Positions 22,575 through 33,124 are shown, counted from the stretch's first letter. The stretch is DNA of 64,000 nt from Armigeres subalbatus (GCF_024139115.2 NC_085141.1:365214759-365278758); one strand, 5' to 3'. Notes: generated from the letters alone by a model not told the origin. Numbers and translations are program-made.

Positions 22575-22661
22575 CTATACTGCCGCTAACGGCAAGTTGA
22601 GCACATATGTATATGGACGCCATATACAGATGTGCTCGACTTGCGATTAGCGGCAGTATAG
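22575..22661. mobile_element. 87-bp near-perfect foldback MITE
   Basis: CTATACTGCCGCTAACGGCA at 22575 and the following 22 bases pair with 22620-22661, which ends GGCAGTATAG. The arms are 42 bp with a few mismatches and a 3-base loop. A TA dinucleotide sits just inside each end. It has no coding capacity. The folded RNA would resemble a small-RNA precursor hairpin. Confidence 0.75.
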
Positions 22662-24090
22662 ATGATGCGCAATATTTTTCTTTCGAAAACATTGTAGTCC
22701 AAAGTACGTTTGATTTCCTGTCACGATGCATCTCAGAATTTCTCTACTGGTATTGAAGTCGTAAAACAAAATTATGCGCAACCAAAATGCTATAATGAAG
22801 CAAAAAATGAGAAAGAAGGAGTGGGAAGTAAGAAATGAGCAGGGTCTCGACTTTTTATTTCGATGAAACCAAAGCAAGCGTTTCTCGGACCAAGCGAGAA
22901 TCTTTTTTGACGTAGGATTACGTCTTTCCGGACATAGAGGGGTCATTCCGCAGATTCAAATTCGAGACCGTCACGAAAAGTGGTCAGGAAGTATGGGCTA
23001 ATAACTCAGCCGTTTTTCAACCGATTTTGAAGATTTTGGTATCAATCGATCGACGAACTCTTTAAGATTTTGCTCAACTATCGAAAAAATGCATCCAAGG
23101 TGCTAAACTATTGAAAAATTGAATTTCACTGGGCACTGAAAATCGGTAAACCAACCAATCGCGTATGCGCATCGCAAGCACAGACATCAAAATCGTGCAA
23201 CTTACGGGCTCGACTCCAATCCTCAGTTCAATTAAATTTTATAGGAGAGCGAACACAACGATGACGCCCGTAGCAGCAGACTCAGCAGAAAGCGGAACAT
23301 TGGGAGGCCATCGCCAAAAGCAACAATCTTCGGACTATCGTTTAGTTACTGTTAGTGGCGCATTTTGGAAAGAAAATCGGTTCTTCTCAGGACCAAAATT
23401 TTATGAGAAGAAAGAGTTGATTGCAAAAATGGCATCGATTACGGTCCCCGGATACCAGTGGCGCCACTGAAAATGTTTTCTTAATATTGGCTATTTAGCA
23501 GAAAAGTGAAATTTCTACGCAAGATACGGACTATCGTTTGTTTGCTATGAATGATTAGAAAGGCGCATTGTGGATCAAAATCGATTCTTGTCAAAGCTAC
23601 CATTATTGTACGCAAGAGAAGGTAGAGCCGAAATATTTTCTTCAAAGTGTACATCATAACCGCTTGGCGACGGTAGAAAGTTGGAATAGATAGCAGTAAA
23701 AGTGCGGGAAGTAAACAATGATGACGTCTCACATCATTGAGTTGCGTTAGCAGTCAAATGAGATTTTCCCAAGATTCTGATTTCGGTATACTTGCTGTTT
23801 ATTATTGGAAAGGCGCGTCATTGAAAAATGAAATCATCTTTTTACACGACAGAAATTTGAGACGATACAAAAATCTGCAAAAAATGCAAATCATAATCAC
23901 TTGGTGATGGACAAAATTCTTTGTCGGTAGCAGCCTATGCGCTCCTTGCATGGAGACGTTGCAAAACAATGTATTAGAATGGATGACGTCTATCGTGTTC
24001 CAGCGGCAAATTATAAATGGGCTGACAGTGGCATCAGTAGCGGAAATTTATTTCAAAATTTTGATTCCTCTCCTCTTTGAGTGAGACTGT
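22662..24090. other. degenerate dispersed repeat sequence, no gene
   Basis: Several loosely similar blocks recur: GGACTATCGTTTAGTTACTG near 23333, GGACTATCGTTTGTTTGCTA near 23528, TATACTTGCTGTTTATTATT near 23787. Each is followed by a TTGGAAAGGCGC-type phrase. They look like old copies of one unit of about 200-260 bp. A continuation is visible at 24850-25030. No open frame is convincing. Confidence 0.35.
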
Positions 24091-24106
24091 GGCCCTGAAA
24101 AGGGCC
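24091..24106 (-). promoter_or_regulatory. histone mRNA 3' stem-loop
   Basis: On the minus strand the sequence reads AAAAC, then GGCCCTTTTCAGGGCC, then ACA. That is a 6-bp stem with a TTTC loop and the A-rich/ACA flanks of the metazoan replication-dependent histone 3' end signal bound by SLBP. It lies 45 bp downstream of the stop codon of the H2B-like frame, the normal distance. It is better preserved than the coding part. Confidence 0.8.
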
Positions 24107-24150
24107 GTTTTAAGCAAAGCTACTTCCTCGTTCATTCACTAGGAGCTGAC

Positions 24151-24350
24151 TTACTTGGTGACGACTTTGAAACCCTCCGAAACGGCGGCCTTGGCCAGCT
24201 CGACACGCACGAAGATGTCGTTTACGATGCTGTTTATAATGCTCCACGCCTTCGATGAGACGTCCTTGATGATGTTTCTCTGAGCCTTGCTGCCGCCGCT
24301 CGTAGCAACCATCATTGCTGTTGCCTTCTCCGCAGCCTTTCCACCGCCGG
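24151..24350 (-). pseudogene. degenerate histone H2B copy
   Basis: Reading leftward from about 24350, one continuous minus-strand frame gives GKAAEKA, SGGSKAQRN, SSKAWSIINSIVNDIF and ELAKAAVSEGFKVVTK followed by TAA at 24151-24153. These correspond to the H2B N-terminal tail, the alpha-2 SSKAMSIMNSFVNDIF segment and the C-terminal ELAKHAVSEGTKAVTK. The segment with alpha-1 (ESYAIYIYKVLKQ) and the part between NDIF and ELAK (alpha-2 end to alpha-3) are missing, and the terminal YTSSK is lost. The protein is therefore about 65-70 residues instead of about 123. It cannot form a histone fold, yet the frame is open and the 3' stem-loop is intact. It is either a decayed duplicate or a remnant of a histone cluster. 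Confidence 0.7.
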
Positions 24351-24472
24351 TGATGTCTGGTTGGCGCTGCGATGCAATTGTCCTGCCGATTTTCCGAGAA
24401 AACCAGACTTCGGCTGGTCAGAATACGTTTGCATGGAGTCCGAGGCCCCACCCCTTTGGGAGCCGTATCATT

Positions 24473-24720
24473 GGCATCGGCTTGCTTGCTCCGCCTTTCT
24501 TTCGTTCGATGCCAGTGCTTTCGTACATAACCAGGGCCTCTTCTTCTTCTTCTTCTTCTTTTACTTCTTCAAAGTGCAATTTATAATCGCTTGGCATCGG
24601 CTTGCTTGCTCCGCCTTTCTTTTGTTCGATGCCAGTGTTTTCGTACATAACCAGGGACTCTTCTTCTTCTTCTTCTTTTACTTCTTCAATATGCAAAGTA
24701 GAATCGCTTGGCGTCGGCAG
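24473..24720. repeat. 120-bp direct duplication containing a (CTT)n microsatellite
   Basis: CTTGCTTGCTCCGCCTTTCT occurs at 24481 and exactly 120 bp later at 24601. Each copy continues through GATGCCAGTG, TTTCGTACATAACCAGGG and a CTT run, to AATCGCTTGGC. The minus strand is open across both copies (Glu-rich EEEEEE segments from the microsatellite), but no family is recognised. The frame is best explained by the duplication. Confidence 0.75.
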
Positions 24721-25117
24721 CAGCGCAGGCGCTCTTTGGAGGGGGATGCTGCGAAAATTGATTCGCATAGATGGTTTCTATCGCGTTTAGCAGTAACTTA
24801 TCGAGGGGCTGGCATTGGGGTCAGTAGCAATGAAATGAAATTTTCTCTAGATTCTGCTTTGGTTTTATCGCTGCTTGTGATTGGGAAGGTGCATTACTGG
24901 AAACAAATGGGTTCTTTTCAGAATCATAATTTCACACGAGAGAAGATTGAGCCGAGACAAATATTTTTCTAAGTACAAATCATAAGCTGTGTTGCTGCTT
25001 GTGATTGGATAGGCGTATTGTGGAAAACAAATTGGTTCTTATCATAACCATCATATTACATGGGAGAAGTTTGAGCTGAGACTGAGATAGTGTGTTTTGT
25101 ATAAATATATCCTAAAC

Positions 25118-26043
25118 CAGGGTTGTTAATCGATAAATTATCATCGTTAATTTAACGCCAACTTCGATAACGATAACACTTTTACGATAATGCTTCGTTG
25201 ACGATAAAATGAGCGTTGAATTAACGTTATCGTTATCGAGTATTCGTTGATTTATCGATAATTATCGAGTTAACTGTAACATGTACTACAGTTTGAAGTG
25301 CAAATATTCACAAGCTGGATTTGCAATATCTATTTAAAAAATATTGTATCGCCTTACAATATTCGAGAACGCCTTTAAATTCTGGAATTAAATTGGGATT
25401 CAAGGAGGTCACCGAATTGACCAACACATTATTTCGTTCAATCATTAAAGTTCTTACAGAGTCGCAGTTCTCCATAGTAGAGAATCTGAGAGTATTTTTA
25501 ATGTCTACCTATACTTATGTTTAATCTAGCATTATAAACAAAGCTTCTGTTTTGGAGATCCGGAGCACCCAGTTATATGAATATTTTATGACTCACAGTT
25601 TAGACTAAACTCCTTAGTCTAACCAAATCATAGGTGACGAGGTTAGACCACCAATCAAATTAATTTCTAGTACTTGGATCCCAATATATTGTCGATGACA
25701 TCTAAAAAAAACGTTAACCACCAACAGAGCACCTCACTTCTCATCGTTTCGTAGAGCAGCATGCATTGATCAATAATTTTAGAGTGTCCCGCTTCAATCA
25801 AAATTAACTCTGATCAACCAGCTGCAAACAATTTGTTCCATTCTCGGCTCCTGTCAAAATTTTTCACCAACTTTATTCGCGTAATCTAGTAACCACATTA
25901 TCGCAAATTTATCGAGTTAACTTACGTGAAATTATCGAACTACGATAATAATTCAGTTGATTCATCGTTATCGTAGCAACCGATAACGTTGATCACAATC
26001 AACTTTATCGGCGATAACGATAAATTAACGATTAACAACCCTG
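25118..26043. mobile_element. 926-bp non-autonomous hAT element with perfect 8-bp target duplication
   Basis: The ends are CAGGGTTGTTAATCG at the left and CGATTAACAACCCTG at the right, matching inverted repeats, and TCCTAAAC flanks both sides (25110-25117 and 26044-26051). An 8-bp duplication with CAGGG-type ends is the hAT signature. Subterminal regions are full of TTATCGATAA/CGATAACG motifs on both strands, typical of transposase-binding repeats. The interior (25290-25900) is AT-rich without transposase motifs. It must have relied on an enzyme supplied elsewhere. Confidence 0.9.
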
Positions 26044-26261
26044 TCCTAAACACATGCTACTTGAATTTTAAATTATTATGCTATTGTTGTTTATAGTACG
26101 CTTGGCCATAATTTTTCATTTAATCTTTTATGTTTCAACATGTCTTATTGTACTTGGTACAGTCATTTTAAATGCGAATGCATCTGTCAATTATGTATAT
26201 CTGTCTGTCAATAAGGATTAATGTTCCCGTGTTACAATTTCTTCGAGTAGACCAACTTAAT

Positions 26262-26845
26262 CCGTGCTGATACAGTTGTTAACTCTGATCATGAAGACTC
26301 CGACGCCGGTGAAAATGTTGTCATGCACTCCGCAAGAGCAGATGTCGATGATGACCGTGGTGACGTTGAAGAATACGTGTCTGCTGTCGCTGATGATGGC
26401 GAACATTTCCCAGTTTCGTCGTTTGCGGCATATTGCAGGTTTGTGGAAAAGTTATTTTACTTAAAAATTTATTACATCAAATAAATATATGATTTTCCTA
26501 ATCTATTTTCATTTACATGCAACAGGTAATTTGGCAATTATCGGCCAAATTATCAACATTCTAGTCGACGTGGCCCAGATGGTAGGCGTACTTCCTCGCC
26601 AACTGGATGACGACTATGCTATCAACGTGTGCATTCATATTACACAAATCAAGTTACTTGTCCGGCTACGTGAAGAAAGGTACCGTTAAAGCATGGCTGG
26701 ACTATCTGGTTACTACACCGCTCTACAGGCGGAATGGAATTGTTTTCAATGAAGAAAACTTGGATGCGGTCGGACAAACAGAGCAGACGGATATTTCGGA
26801 GGACCGTAGGGCAGTATTCCTATTAAAGTCGTCGACGAGATGAAC
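26262..26845 (+). pseudogene. Helitron-associated N-terminal domain fragment (DUF6570-like)
   Basis: 26270-26436 reads as an acidic segment (NSDHEDSDAGENVV, DDDRGDVEEY). After an A/T-rich gap the frame resumes at 26524 with GNLAIIGQIINILVDVAQMV and GVLPRQLDDDYAINV. A frameshift near 26645 then leads to KSSYLSGYVKKGTVKAWLDY and TTPLYRRNGIVF. The LPRQLDDD, K-S-YL-GYVKK-VKAWL and TPLY pattern is what I associate with the region upstream of Helitron Rep/helicase proteins in arthropods. Neither Rep HUH nor helicase motifs are present. Nearby stops show it is dead. Confidence 0.55.
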
Positions 26846-27589
26846 GTCGGTGTAGCACCAACTTAGAACTCGGAAATCAGGACTTCCGAGCCGAACTTTC
26901 TTCCGAAGTTTTATATGTCAAACTAATTGATCCGTTGTTTAACGCATCTTTAGGCGAATCCAGCGCACTTCTTCCGAAGTTGGGAAAGTTGCCTGTATCT
27001 GGAGAAAAATCCATCTTCGGTATAAACGTTCTAACTTTGTTCCGGATAGACAATATTTATCTTGGACATCCGAGATGCTTCAACCGTGAAGTCATGCGGC
27101 TGCGGGTATCGGAAGGATTAAACAATACCTCTAAATGCATGGGCACTGCCAACATAACAAGGGCACAGTCCGCAATACCGCAATATCAACGCCATAGAAC
27201 ATAGTCAGAATTTCAAAATAAAATCTTTTACACTTCACGTAATCCTATGTCCAATTGGCGGTCGTGTCTCGGATTCAACCTTCTACTTTTTTTTCGTAGC
27301 TTACGGTGAGGAGCATCTTTCAACCATAATTTTTTTCTTCGCAGCTATCCTTGGGAGATAATCAAAAACTGTACCTATTAGATGGAATTATGTTTTCGTT
27401 TCAATACTTTTACAATTCTCTTACTTTTCGGGGGAAGGGCCGTTTGGCCGGAAGCCATTTGACCGAATGCCTTTTGGCCAAAAGGGTCATAAGATGCTAG
27501 AAGTTGTATGGGGAAGTACGTACATCGCCTCCACTTTAGCATCTTATATGACATTATATACGATCTTGTGTTGACTTGGTCTTTTCCTA
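26846..27589. other. no supported gene
   Basis: Probably decayed continuation of the Helitron-like copy to about 27200, then AT-rich sequence. The short phrase GGGCCGTTTGGCCGGAAGCC near 27436 is a dispersed motif of the window. Confidence 0.3.
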
Positions 27590-28250
27590 TTTAGTGAGAA
27601 GAGAGAAGTGTGGAGTATGAAGTCTCACTTCATACTCCACATTTCTCTCTTCTCACTTCTAATGGAGAAAAGTGAACACAGTTTTTCCCTTCGCACTTCT
27701 TGTTTTTGAAGTCAGATGTGAGAAATGACTTACTTCTCGCTTTTCACTCATCATTTCTCATTGCTCATTGCTCACTTCTCCCTCATAATTTCTCAGTTAT
27801 CACTACAAAAAGAGAAGTGAGAAATAAGAAGTGAGAAACTATGATTGAGAAGTGAGACTTTTCAACTCCTTACTCTTTATTTCTCACTTTGGAAAGTGAG
27901 AAGATCGAAGTGGGAAGTGAGACGCCTTACTTTTTACTCAATATTTCATACAACACTTCTCACTACTCAATCCTCATTTATTTCTTCTCACTGTAAAATG
28001 TGAATGATGCGAAGCGAGAAGTGAGACGTTTCACTTCTCACTCTTCACTTTTCACAATGAGAAGTGGGAAATGAGGAGTAAAAAATTCTCACTTCTCATT
28101 CCTTATTTCTCACTTCTGAATTCTCAATGCTCAGATGCCTCTCATTCAGCATTTCTCACTTCTCATGTATCACTATTCGCGGTGAGAAGTGAGAAGTGAG
28201 AAATAAGAAATGAGAAGCGAAAAGCGCGACACTTCTCTTTTCACTCATTA
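27590..28250. repeat. GAAGTGAGAA / TTCTCACTTC mixed-orientation simple repeat
   Basis: About 660 bp built from GAGAAGTGAGAA-type and TTCTCACTTCTCA-type words in both orientations, giving many local hairpins. The clearest is GTGGAGTATGAAGT, a 3-base centre, then ACTTCATACTCCAC at 27612-27642. A short relative lies at 55010-55110. No coding potential. Confidence 0.75.
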
Positions 28251-28280
28251 TTGCTTTCGCATCATTTTTTGTGTATCACT

Positions 28281-28581
28281 TTTGTTATTCACTGTTCTCG
28301 CGCTAATTGCTTGCGTTATGCGCATAGCAGTTGGCGCGCTCTGTAAGTCCAATTAGAATTTAAATTGTTTGTGCACACGTCCCAAATAGTTAAAATATTA
28401 TGTAATTGCCTTTGCCGTACTAATTGTCGCCTATAAAAGGCGACTTCACTATCAATGTTCTGTACAGTATTCGATATCGTAACCCCCGAGCTGGCACGCT
28501 GCCTCTCGGAGGTAATAAATAAACAGTGAAATCATCAGCAGTTGTACTTCATTCGTCTGGATCCTGGAGAAAGTTATCACA
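28281..28581 (+). mobile_element. LTR-like segment (possible solo LTR)
   Basis: About 300 bp beginning TGTTATTCACTG and ending TTATCACA. It contains a TATA-type box (CCTATAAAAGG) near 28430 and, about 85 bp downstream, a polyadenylation signal (GTAATAAATAAA) near 28511, which is the U3-R-U5 order of an LTR. No primer-binding site, polypurine tract or internal coding region adjoins it, and I could not fix a target duplication. It could instead be a unique promoter region. Confidence 0.4.
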
Positions 28582-28599
28582 ACGTAGAGTCGTCCCACC

Positions 28600-28720
28600 C
28601 TGGACGAAACACAATGGGACAGGATTCTCCGTGGAATGGAACCTGTTACGAGTAATTCGGCCAATGCTAAGTTACAAGAAATGTGCCTACAAAATTTTGT
28701 ACACATACACACATAGGATG
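28600..28720 (-). repeat. isolated copy of the repeat family seen at 39.7-42.5 kb
   Basis: On the minus strand this reads TGTGTATGTGTACAAAATTT, TTAGCATTGGCCGAATTACT, then CATTCCACGGAGAATCCTGT and CCCATTG. That is the same series of phrases as at 39760-39855, including the CA-microsatellite edge. It lies just outside the inverted minisatellite. Confidence 0.6.
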
Positions 28721-28914
28721 GGATCTTTATTCGTGAAATGATCGTTCGCTTTCGGCATTGGAACTTATTCGTTATCTCCGAAACGTGGTTTTAGGAAGTC
28801 CCAAAATGAAAAAACTAGACTTCAAAATACAAGCCAGCTTCCTTGATGTTCAAGAAAATTATTAAGCTCTGTTTATGTTGCAAAAAGGGCTTCCTTTATG
28901 TTGCAAAAAGTTTC

Positions 28915-30965
28915 CATCGCAGCTTCGGAAGCCTCCTTTCAAGAGGCTCGGAAGCCTCCTTTCAAGAGGCTCGGAAGCCTCCTTTCAAGAGGCTCGGAAG
29001 CCTCCTTTCAAGAGGCTCGGAAGCCTCCTTTCAAGAGGCTCGGAAGCCTCCTTTCAAGAGGCTCAGAAGCCTCCTTTCAAGAGGCTCAGAAGCCTCCTTT
29101 CAAGAGGCTCAGAAGCCTCCTTTCAAGAGGCTCAGAAGCCTCCTTTCAAGAGGCTCAGAAGCCTCCTTTCAAGAGGCTCAGAAGCCTCCTTTCAAGAGGC
29201 TCAGAAGCCTCCTTTCAAGAGGCTCCTTTCAAGAGGCTCAGAAGCCCTCTTTCAAGAGGCCCTTCAAGAGGCTCAGAAGCCTCCTTTCAAGAGGCTCAGA
29301 AGCCTCCTTCAAGAGGCCTCAGAAGCCTCCTTCAAGAGGCTCAGAAGCCTCCTTTCAAGAAGCTCAGAGCCTCCTTTCAAGAGGCTCAAAGCCTCCTTTC
29401 AAGAGGCTCAGGCCTCCTTTCAAGAGGCTCAGAAGCCTCCTTTCAAGAGGCTCAGAAGCCTCCTTTCAAGAGGCTCAGGCCTCCTTTCAAGAGGCTCAGA
29501 AGCCTCCTTTCAAGAGGCTCAGGCCTCCTTTCAAGAGGCTCAGAAGCCTCCTTTCAAGAGGTTCGGAAGCCTCCTTTCAGGAGGCTCGGAAGCCTCCTTT
29601 CAAGAGGCTCAGAAGCCTCCTTTCGAAAGGGCTCGGAAGCCTCCTTTCAAGAAGCTTGGAAGCCTCCTTTCAAGAGGCTCAGAGCCTCCTTTCAAGAGGC
29701 TCAGAAGCCTCCTTTCAAGAGGCTCAGAAGCCTCCTTTCAAGAGGCTCAGAAGCCTCCTTTCAAGAGGCTCAGCCTCCTTTCAAGAGGCTCAGAAGCCTC
29801 CTTTCAAGAGGCTCAGAAGCCTCCTTTCAAGAGGCTCAGGCCTCCTTTCAAGAGGCTCAGAAGCCTCCTTTCAAGAGGCTCAGAAGCCTCCTTTCAAGAG
29901 GCTCAGGCCTCCTTTCAAGAGGCTCAGAAGCCTCCTTCAAGAGGCTCAGAGCCTCCTTTCACGAGGCTCAGAAGCCTCCTTTCACGAGGCTCAGAAGCCT
30001 CCTTTCACGAGGCTCAGAGCCTCCTTTCAAGAGGCCTCAAGCCTCCTTTCAAGAGGCTCAGAAGCCTCCTTTCAAGAGGCTCAAGCCTCCTTTCAAGAGG
30101 CTCAGGCCTCCTTTCAAGAGGCTCAGAAGCCTCCTTCAAGAGGCTCAGAAGCCTCCTTTCAAGAGGCTCAGGCCTCCTTCAAGAGGCTCAGAAGCCTCCT
30201 TCAAGAGGCTCAGAAGCCTCCTTCAAGAGGCTCAGAAGCCTCCTTTCAAGAGGCTCAGGCCTCCTTTCAAGAGGCTCAGAAGCCTCCTTTCAAGAGGCTC
30301 AGAAGCCTCCTTTCAAGAGGCTCAGAAGCCTCCTTTCAAGAGGCTCAGAAGCCTCCTTTCAAGAGCTCAGAATCCTCCTTTCAAGAGGCTCAGAAGCCTC
30401 CTTTCAAGAGGCTCAGAAGCCTCTTTCAAGAGGCTCAAGCCTCCTTTCAAGAGGCTCAGAAGCCTCCTTTCAAGAGGCTCAGAAGCCTCCTTTCAAGCGG
30501 CTCAGAGCCTCCTTTCAAGCAGCTCAGAAGCCTCCTTTTAAGCAGCTCAGTAGCCTCCTTTCAAGCAGCTCAGAAGCCTCCTTTCAAGCGGCTCAGAAGC
30601 CTCCTTTCAAGCAGCTCAGAAGCCTCCTTCAAGCGGCTCAGAAGCCTCCTTTCAAGCAGCTCGAAAGCCTCCTTTCAAGAGGCTCAGAAGCCTCCTTTCA
30701 AGAGCTCAGAGCCTCCTTTCAAGAGGCTCAAGCCTCCTTTCAAGAGGCTCAGGCCTCCTTTCAAGAGGCCTCAGAAGCCTCCTTTCAAGAGGCTCGGAAG
30801 CCTCCTTTCAAGAGGCTCGGAAGCCTCCTTTCAAGAGGCTCGGAAGCCTCCTTTCAAGAGGCTCGGAAGCCTCCTTTCAAGAGGCTCGGAAGCCTCCTTT
30901 CAAGAGGCTCGGAAGCCTCTTTTAAAGAGGCTCGGAAGTCTGCTCTTAAAATGCTTGGACATCTC
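28915..30965 (-). repeat. 23-bp minisatellite array, inverted relative to 15.4-18.96 kb
   Basis: The + strand unit is CGGAAGCCTCCTTTCAAGAG plus GCT, the reverse complement of the unit at 15405-18957 with GGCT in place of GGCC. About 90 units are present. The outer units (28915-29060 and 30780-30930) carry CGGAAGCC and the inner ones CAGAAGCC. Shortened units lacking GAA or one T are frequent inside, and AAGCAGCTC or AAGCGGCTC variants cluster at 30490-30670. Because 23 is not a multiple of three and the unit lacks stops on this strand, all three + frames stay open for 547-718 codons. These are repeat artefacts unless shown to be expressed. Confidence 0.95.
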
Positions 30966-30984
30966 CTTTCAAAAGGCTTTTTCT

Positions 30985-31133
30985 TAATGGCATTACATCC
31001 CCCACTGGGACAGGGCCGCCTCGCAGCTTAGTGTTCATTGAGCACTTCCACAGTTATTAATTGCGAGGTTTCTAAGCCAGGTTACCATTTTTGCATTCTT
31101 ATATCGTGAGGCTAGCACGATGATACTTCTATG
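30985..31133 (-). mobile_element. Feilai-type SINE, 3' part only
   Basis: GGCATTACATCCCCCACTGG, CACTTCCACAGTTATTAATT, GCGAGGTTTCTAAGC and GAGGCTAGCACGATGATACT match, in the same order and strand, the 3' body of the full SINE at 49346-49617. The tRNA-related head is missing. It adjoins the end of the inverted minisatellite after about 20 bp of degenerate units. Confidence 0.75.
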
Positions 31134-31238
31134 TTTTCAGATCAGTTATCCATATATTTGGTCGACGCCACTGTTTTGCCCACCTTTTGCCACAACGAAA
31201 ATTGCTGCGGCTTTTGCAGAGAAGACGCTACAGGCCTG

Positions 31239-31530
31239 TCAGGTCAGAGAGGACCAAATTCTTCGTCGTCGATATACGGTCGGTCGGTATACAACAAACA
31301 GATACACATTTGCCAATAGAACGTCGAAGAACCCGTTCATAGCGTTAAGAAGAAAGAGCGTTACTTCTAGAACCGACCCTTGGGGAACACCGGTTTCTTC
31401 GGCAAATTCGTCGGATGCAGTTTCGCCAGTCAACATCTCGAACGTCATGCAGAGGACCACGGTATCCAGCTCCTACTACTGAAAGCCTGAGCTATGTCTA
31501 ATGATAACAGGTCAGGCCTTCCATCGGTGT
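31239..31530 (-). pseudogene. Jockey-type LINE reverse transcriptase fragment
   Basis: The minus-strand frame contains LLSLDIAQAF (in a shifted frame near 31510), then LCMTFEMLTGET, TGVPQGSVLEVTLFL and NAMNGFF, ending LANVYLFVVY, where the catalytic YADD would be expected. These are RT motifs of the Jockey/Juan group, found widely in mosquitoes. Frameshifts and the loss of YADD show it is inactive. It lies immediately beyond the SINE fragment. Confidence 0.65.
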
Positions 31531-31719
31531 CCACCTACCCCCAAGGTCAACGGTTGACCATCCTCTCAACGGTTTTGGAGGCGCAGGAGGTCGAGGAGAT
31601 TGACCTGAACTTAGTGGCATCCCGATTTGACAATCTGTTGTTCAGGATGGGGACCACAAGGCTCCTTTTCCACTCCATTCATCCGGGTATTTGGAGGTAG
31701 CCACAAGACGAGTCGAGGG

Positions 31720-33116
31720 ATCAGTGATTTTTTGGTTGCCAAGGTCATGTTTAATGGGAACTTGATTTGCCGATGATCGCAATCACCCGCCCCACAGTTC
31801 GGCAGCGGTTTAACTCTGGTGGATACTATCTATGGAATCCTCCCACTACCTTGCTTTCATCTCTCTAACAACAATCGTACATTGCCTGTGTTTTTGATTG
31901 AAGGGTTGGTTGTGTTGTGTCATCAACGTGTTCTGAAATGATGTTTGCTATAATTCCCAAACCAAAGCATTCTTCAAAATAATATTTTGTTTTCATATCT
32001 CTTACAATAATTGCGAAGACGAACTTCATTACAAGCTAAATAAGGCTTCCATTTGGTAATTAATCTCGCCCAAAGTCCTTGGAGGGTATCTTGCTCACAT
32101 ACCAGACACAACAGCTTCTTTTATTACGCTTAAAAAAAGCTTCGATCATCATCGATGCCCATTTAACAAATTTCAAATAGGGAAAAAAAAACTTTTAATG
32201 AGATGGAAAAATTATGGCGCGATATATTGACGAAGGAGAGAAAATAAATAAGCATAAAAAATCCGGGAGTGCCAATAAAACAGAAGAAAAAAGTCGAGTT
32301 CGCAATTGATGATTGGAAATGAACCATATTGAAAAGTTATGAATGAGAAATGATAAGCTTCGTTGAGCATGTAGTTAATTTTTAATTGAAGCATATTGTC
32401 ATCCAGGAGCGGGATATAAATCAATTTCAGAAGTAATTTTTACAAACACTGTAACAAAAGTGTTGAAGCATTTGTATTTTCGTGGTTCCCATCCAACACC
32501 TCCCAACTGGTACCTATCACACAACAGTCAGCATTTTGTGTAGATGGCGGTTTATTCCTGTATAAACTGTAAAAAAGACCACTAGGAGGCATGTCAAAGC
32601 ACGGTGTGTTTGATTTATTGCAGAAATGGTCCAGCCGAGGAACGATGAAGAATGACTATTTAGGATTCAATAGCGCCCACGCCCACGATAAGTACTGTGT
32701 GGAAAATCAAGTTCATGGTTCAAACGCAATCTTCCAAAAAGGACTGCAAAGCACCATCACCAGTCGTACGCCCAACTCAATCTGACGGTTGTCGGTACGG
32801 TCTGGTGGCACCCGCGTCTGTCGTCCGCGTTCGCTTGACTACCTTGACATCGCGAATTTATATCGGACAGGTGCCGTTACAAAATTCCGGAAAATTCACT
32901 TTCCTCGCTCCGATAACGGCTTCCTGCTGCTTGTCCTGCCTCGCGATTGAGGTTCTGGTAATTCTGTACGAAAACATAACCACTGTCAATCGCTTTAAAA
33001 GCATTCTCCAACCAATCCAACAGCGGTGTAGTTAATATTTTCTTGTAGGGAAGCATTGGAATAATTATTAATTTTTGTTGATTTGTGTTTAAAAAAAAAC
33101 TTTGGGCAATTTTTAA
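31720..33116. other. no recognisable gene
   Basis: Unique AT-rich sequence. Short open frames at 32591-32785 and 32697-33035 overlap in different frames and show no domain. Confidence 0.35.
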
Positions 33117-33124
33117 GATTTTTT

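Noticed and set aside
24418..24768. 116-codon minus-strand frame with two Glu-rich repeats
   Set aside because: Explained by a 120-bp direct duplication carrying a CTT microsatellite. No family is recognised.
28843..31031. Three overlapping + strand frames of 547-718 codons
   Set aside because: Products of the stop-free 23-bp minisatellite. The N-termini are unique sequence without coding features and one C-terminus is in a SINE.
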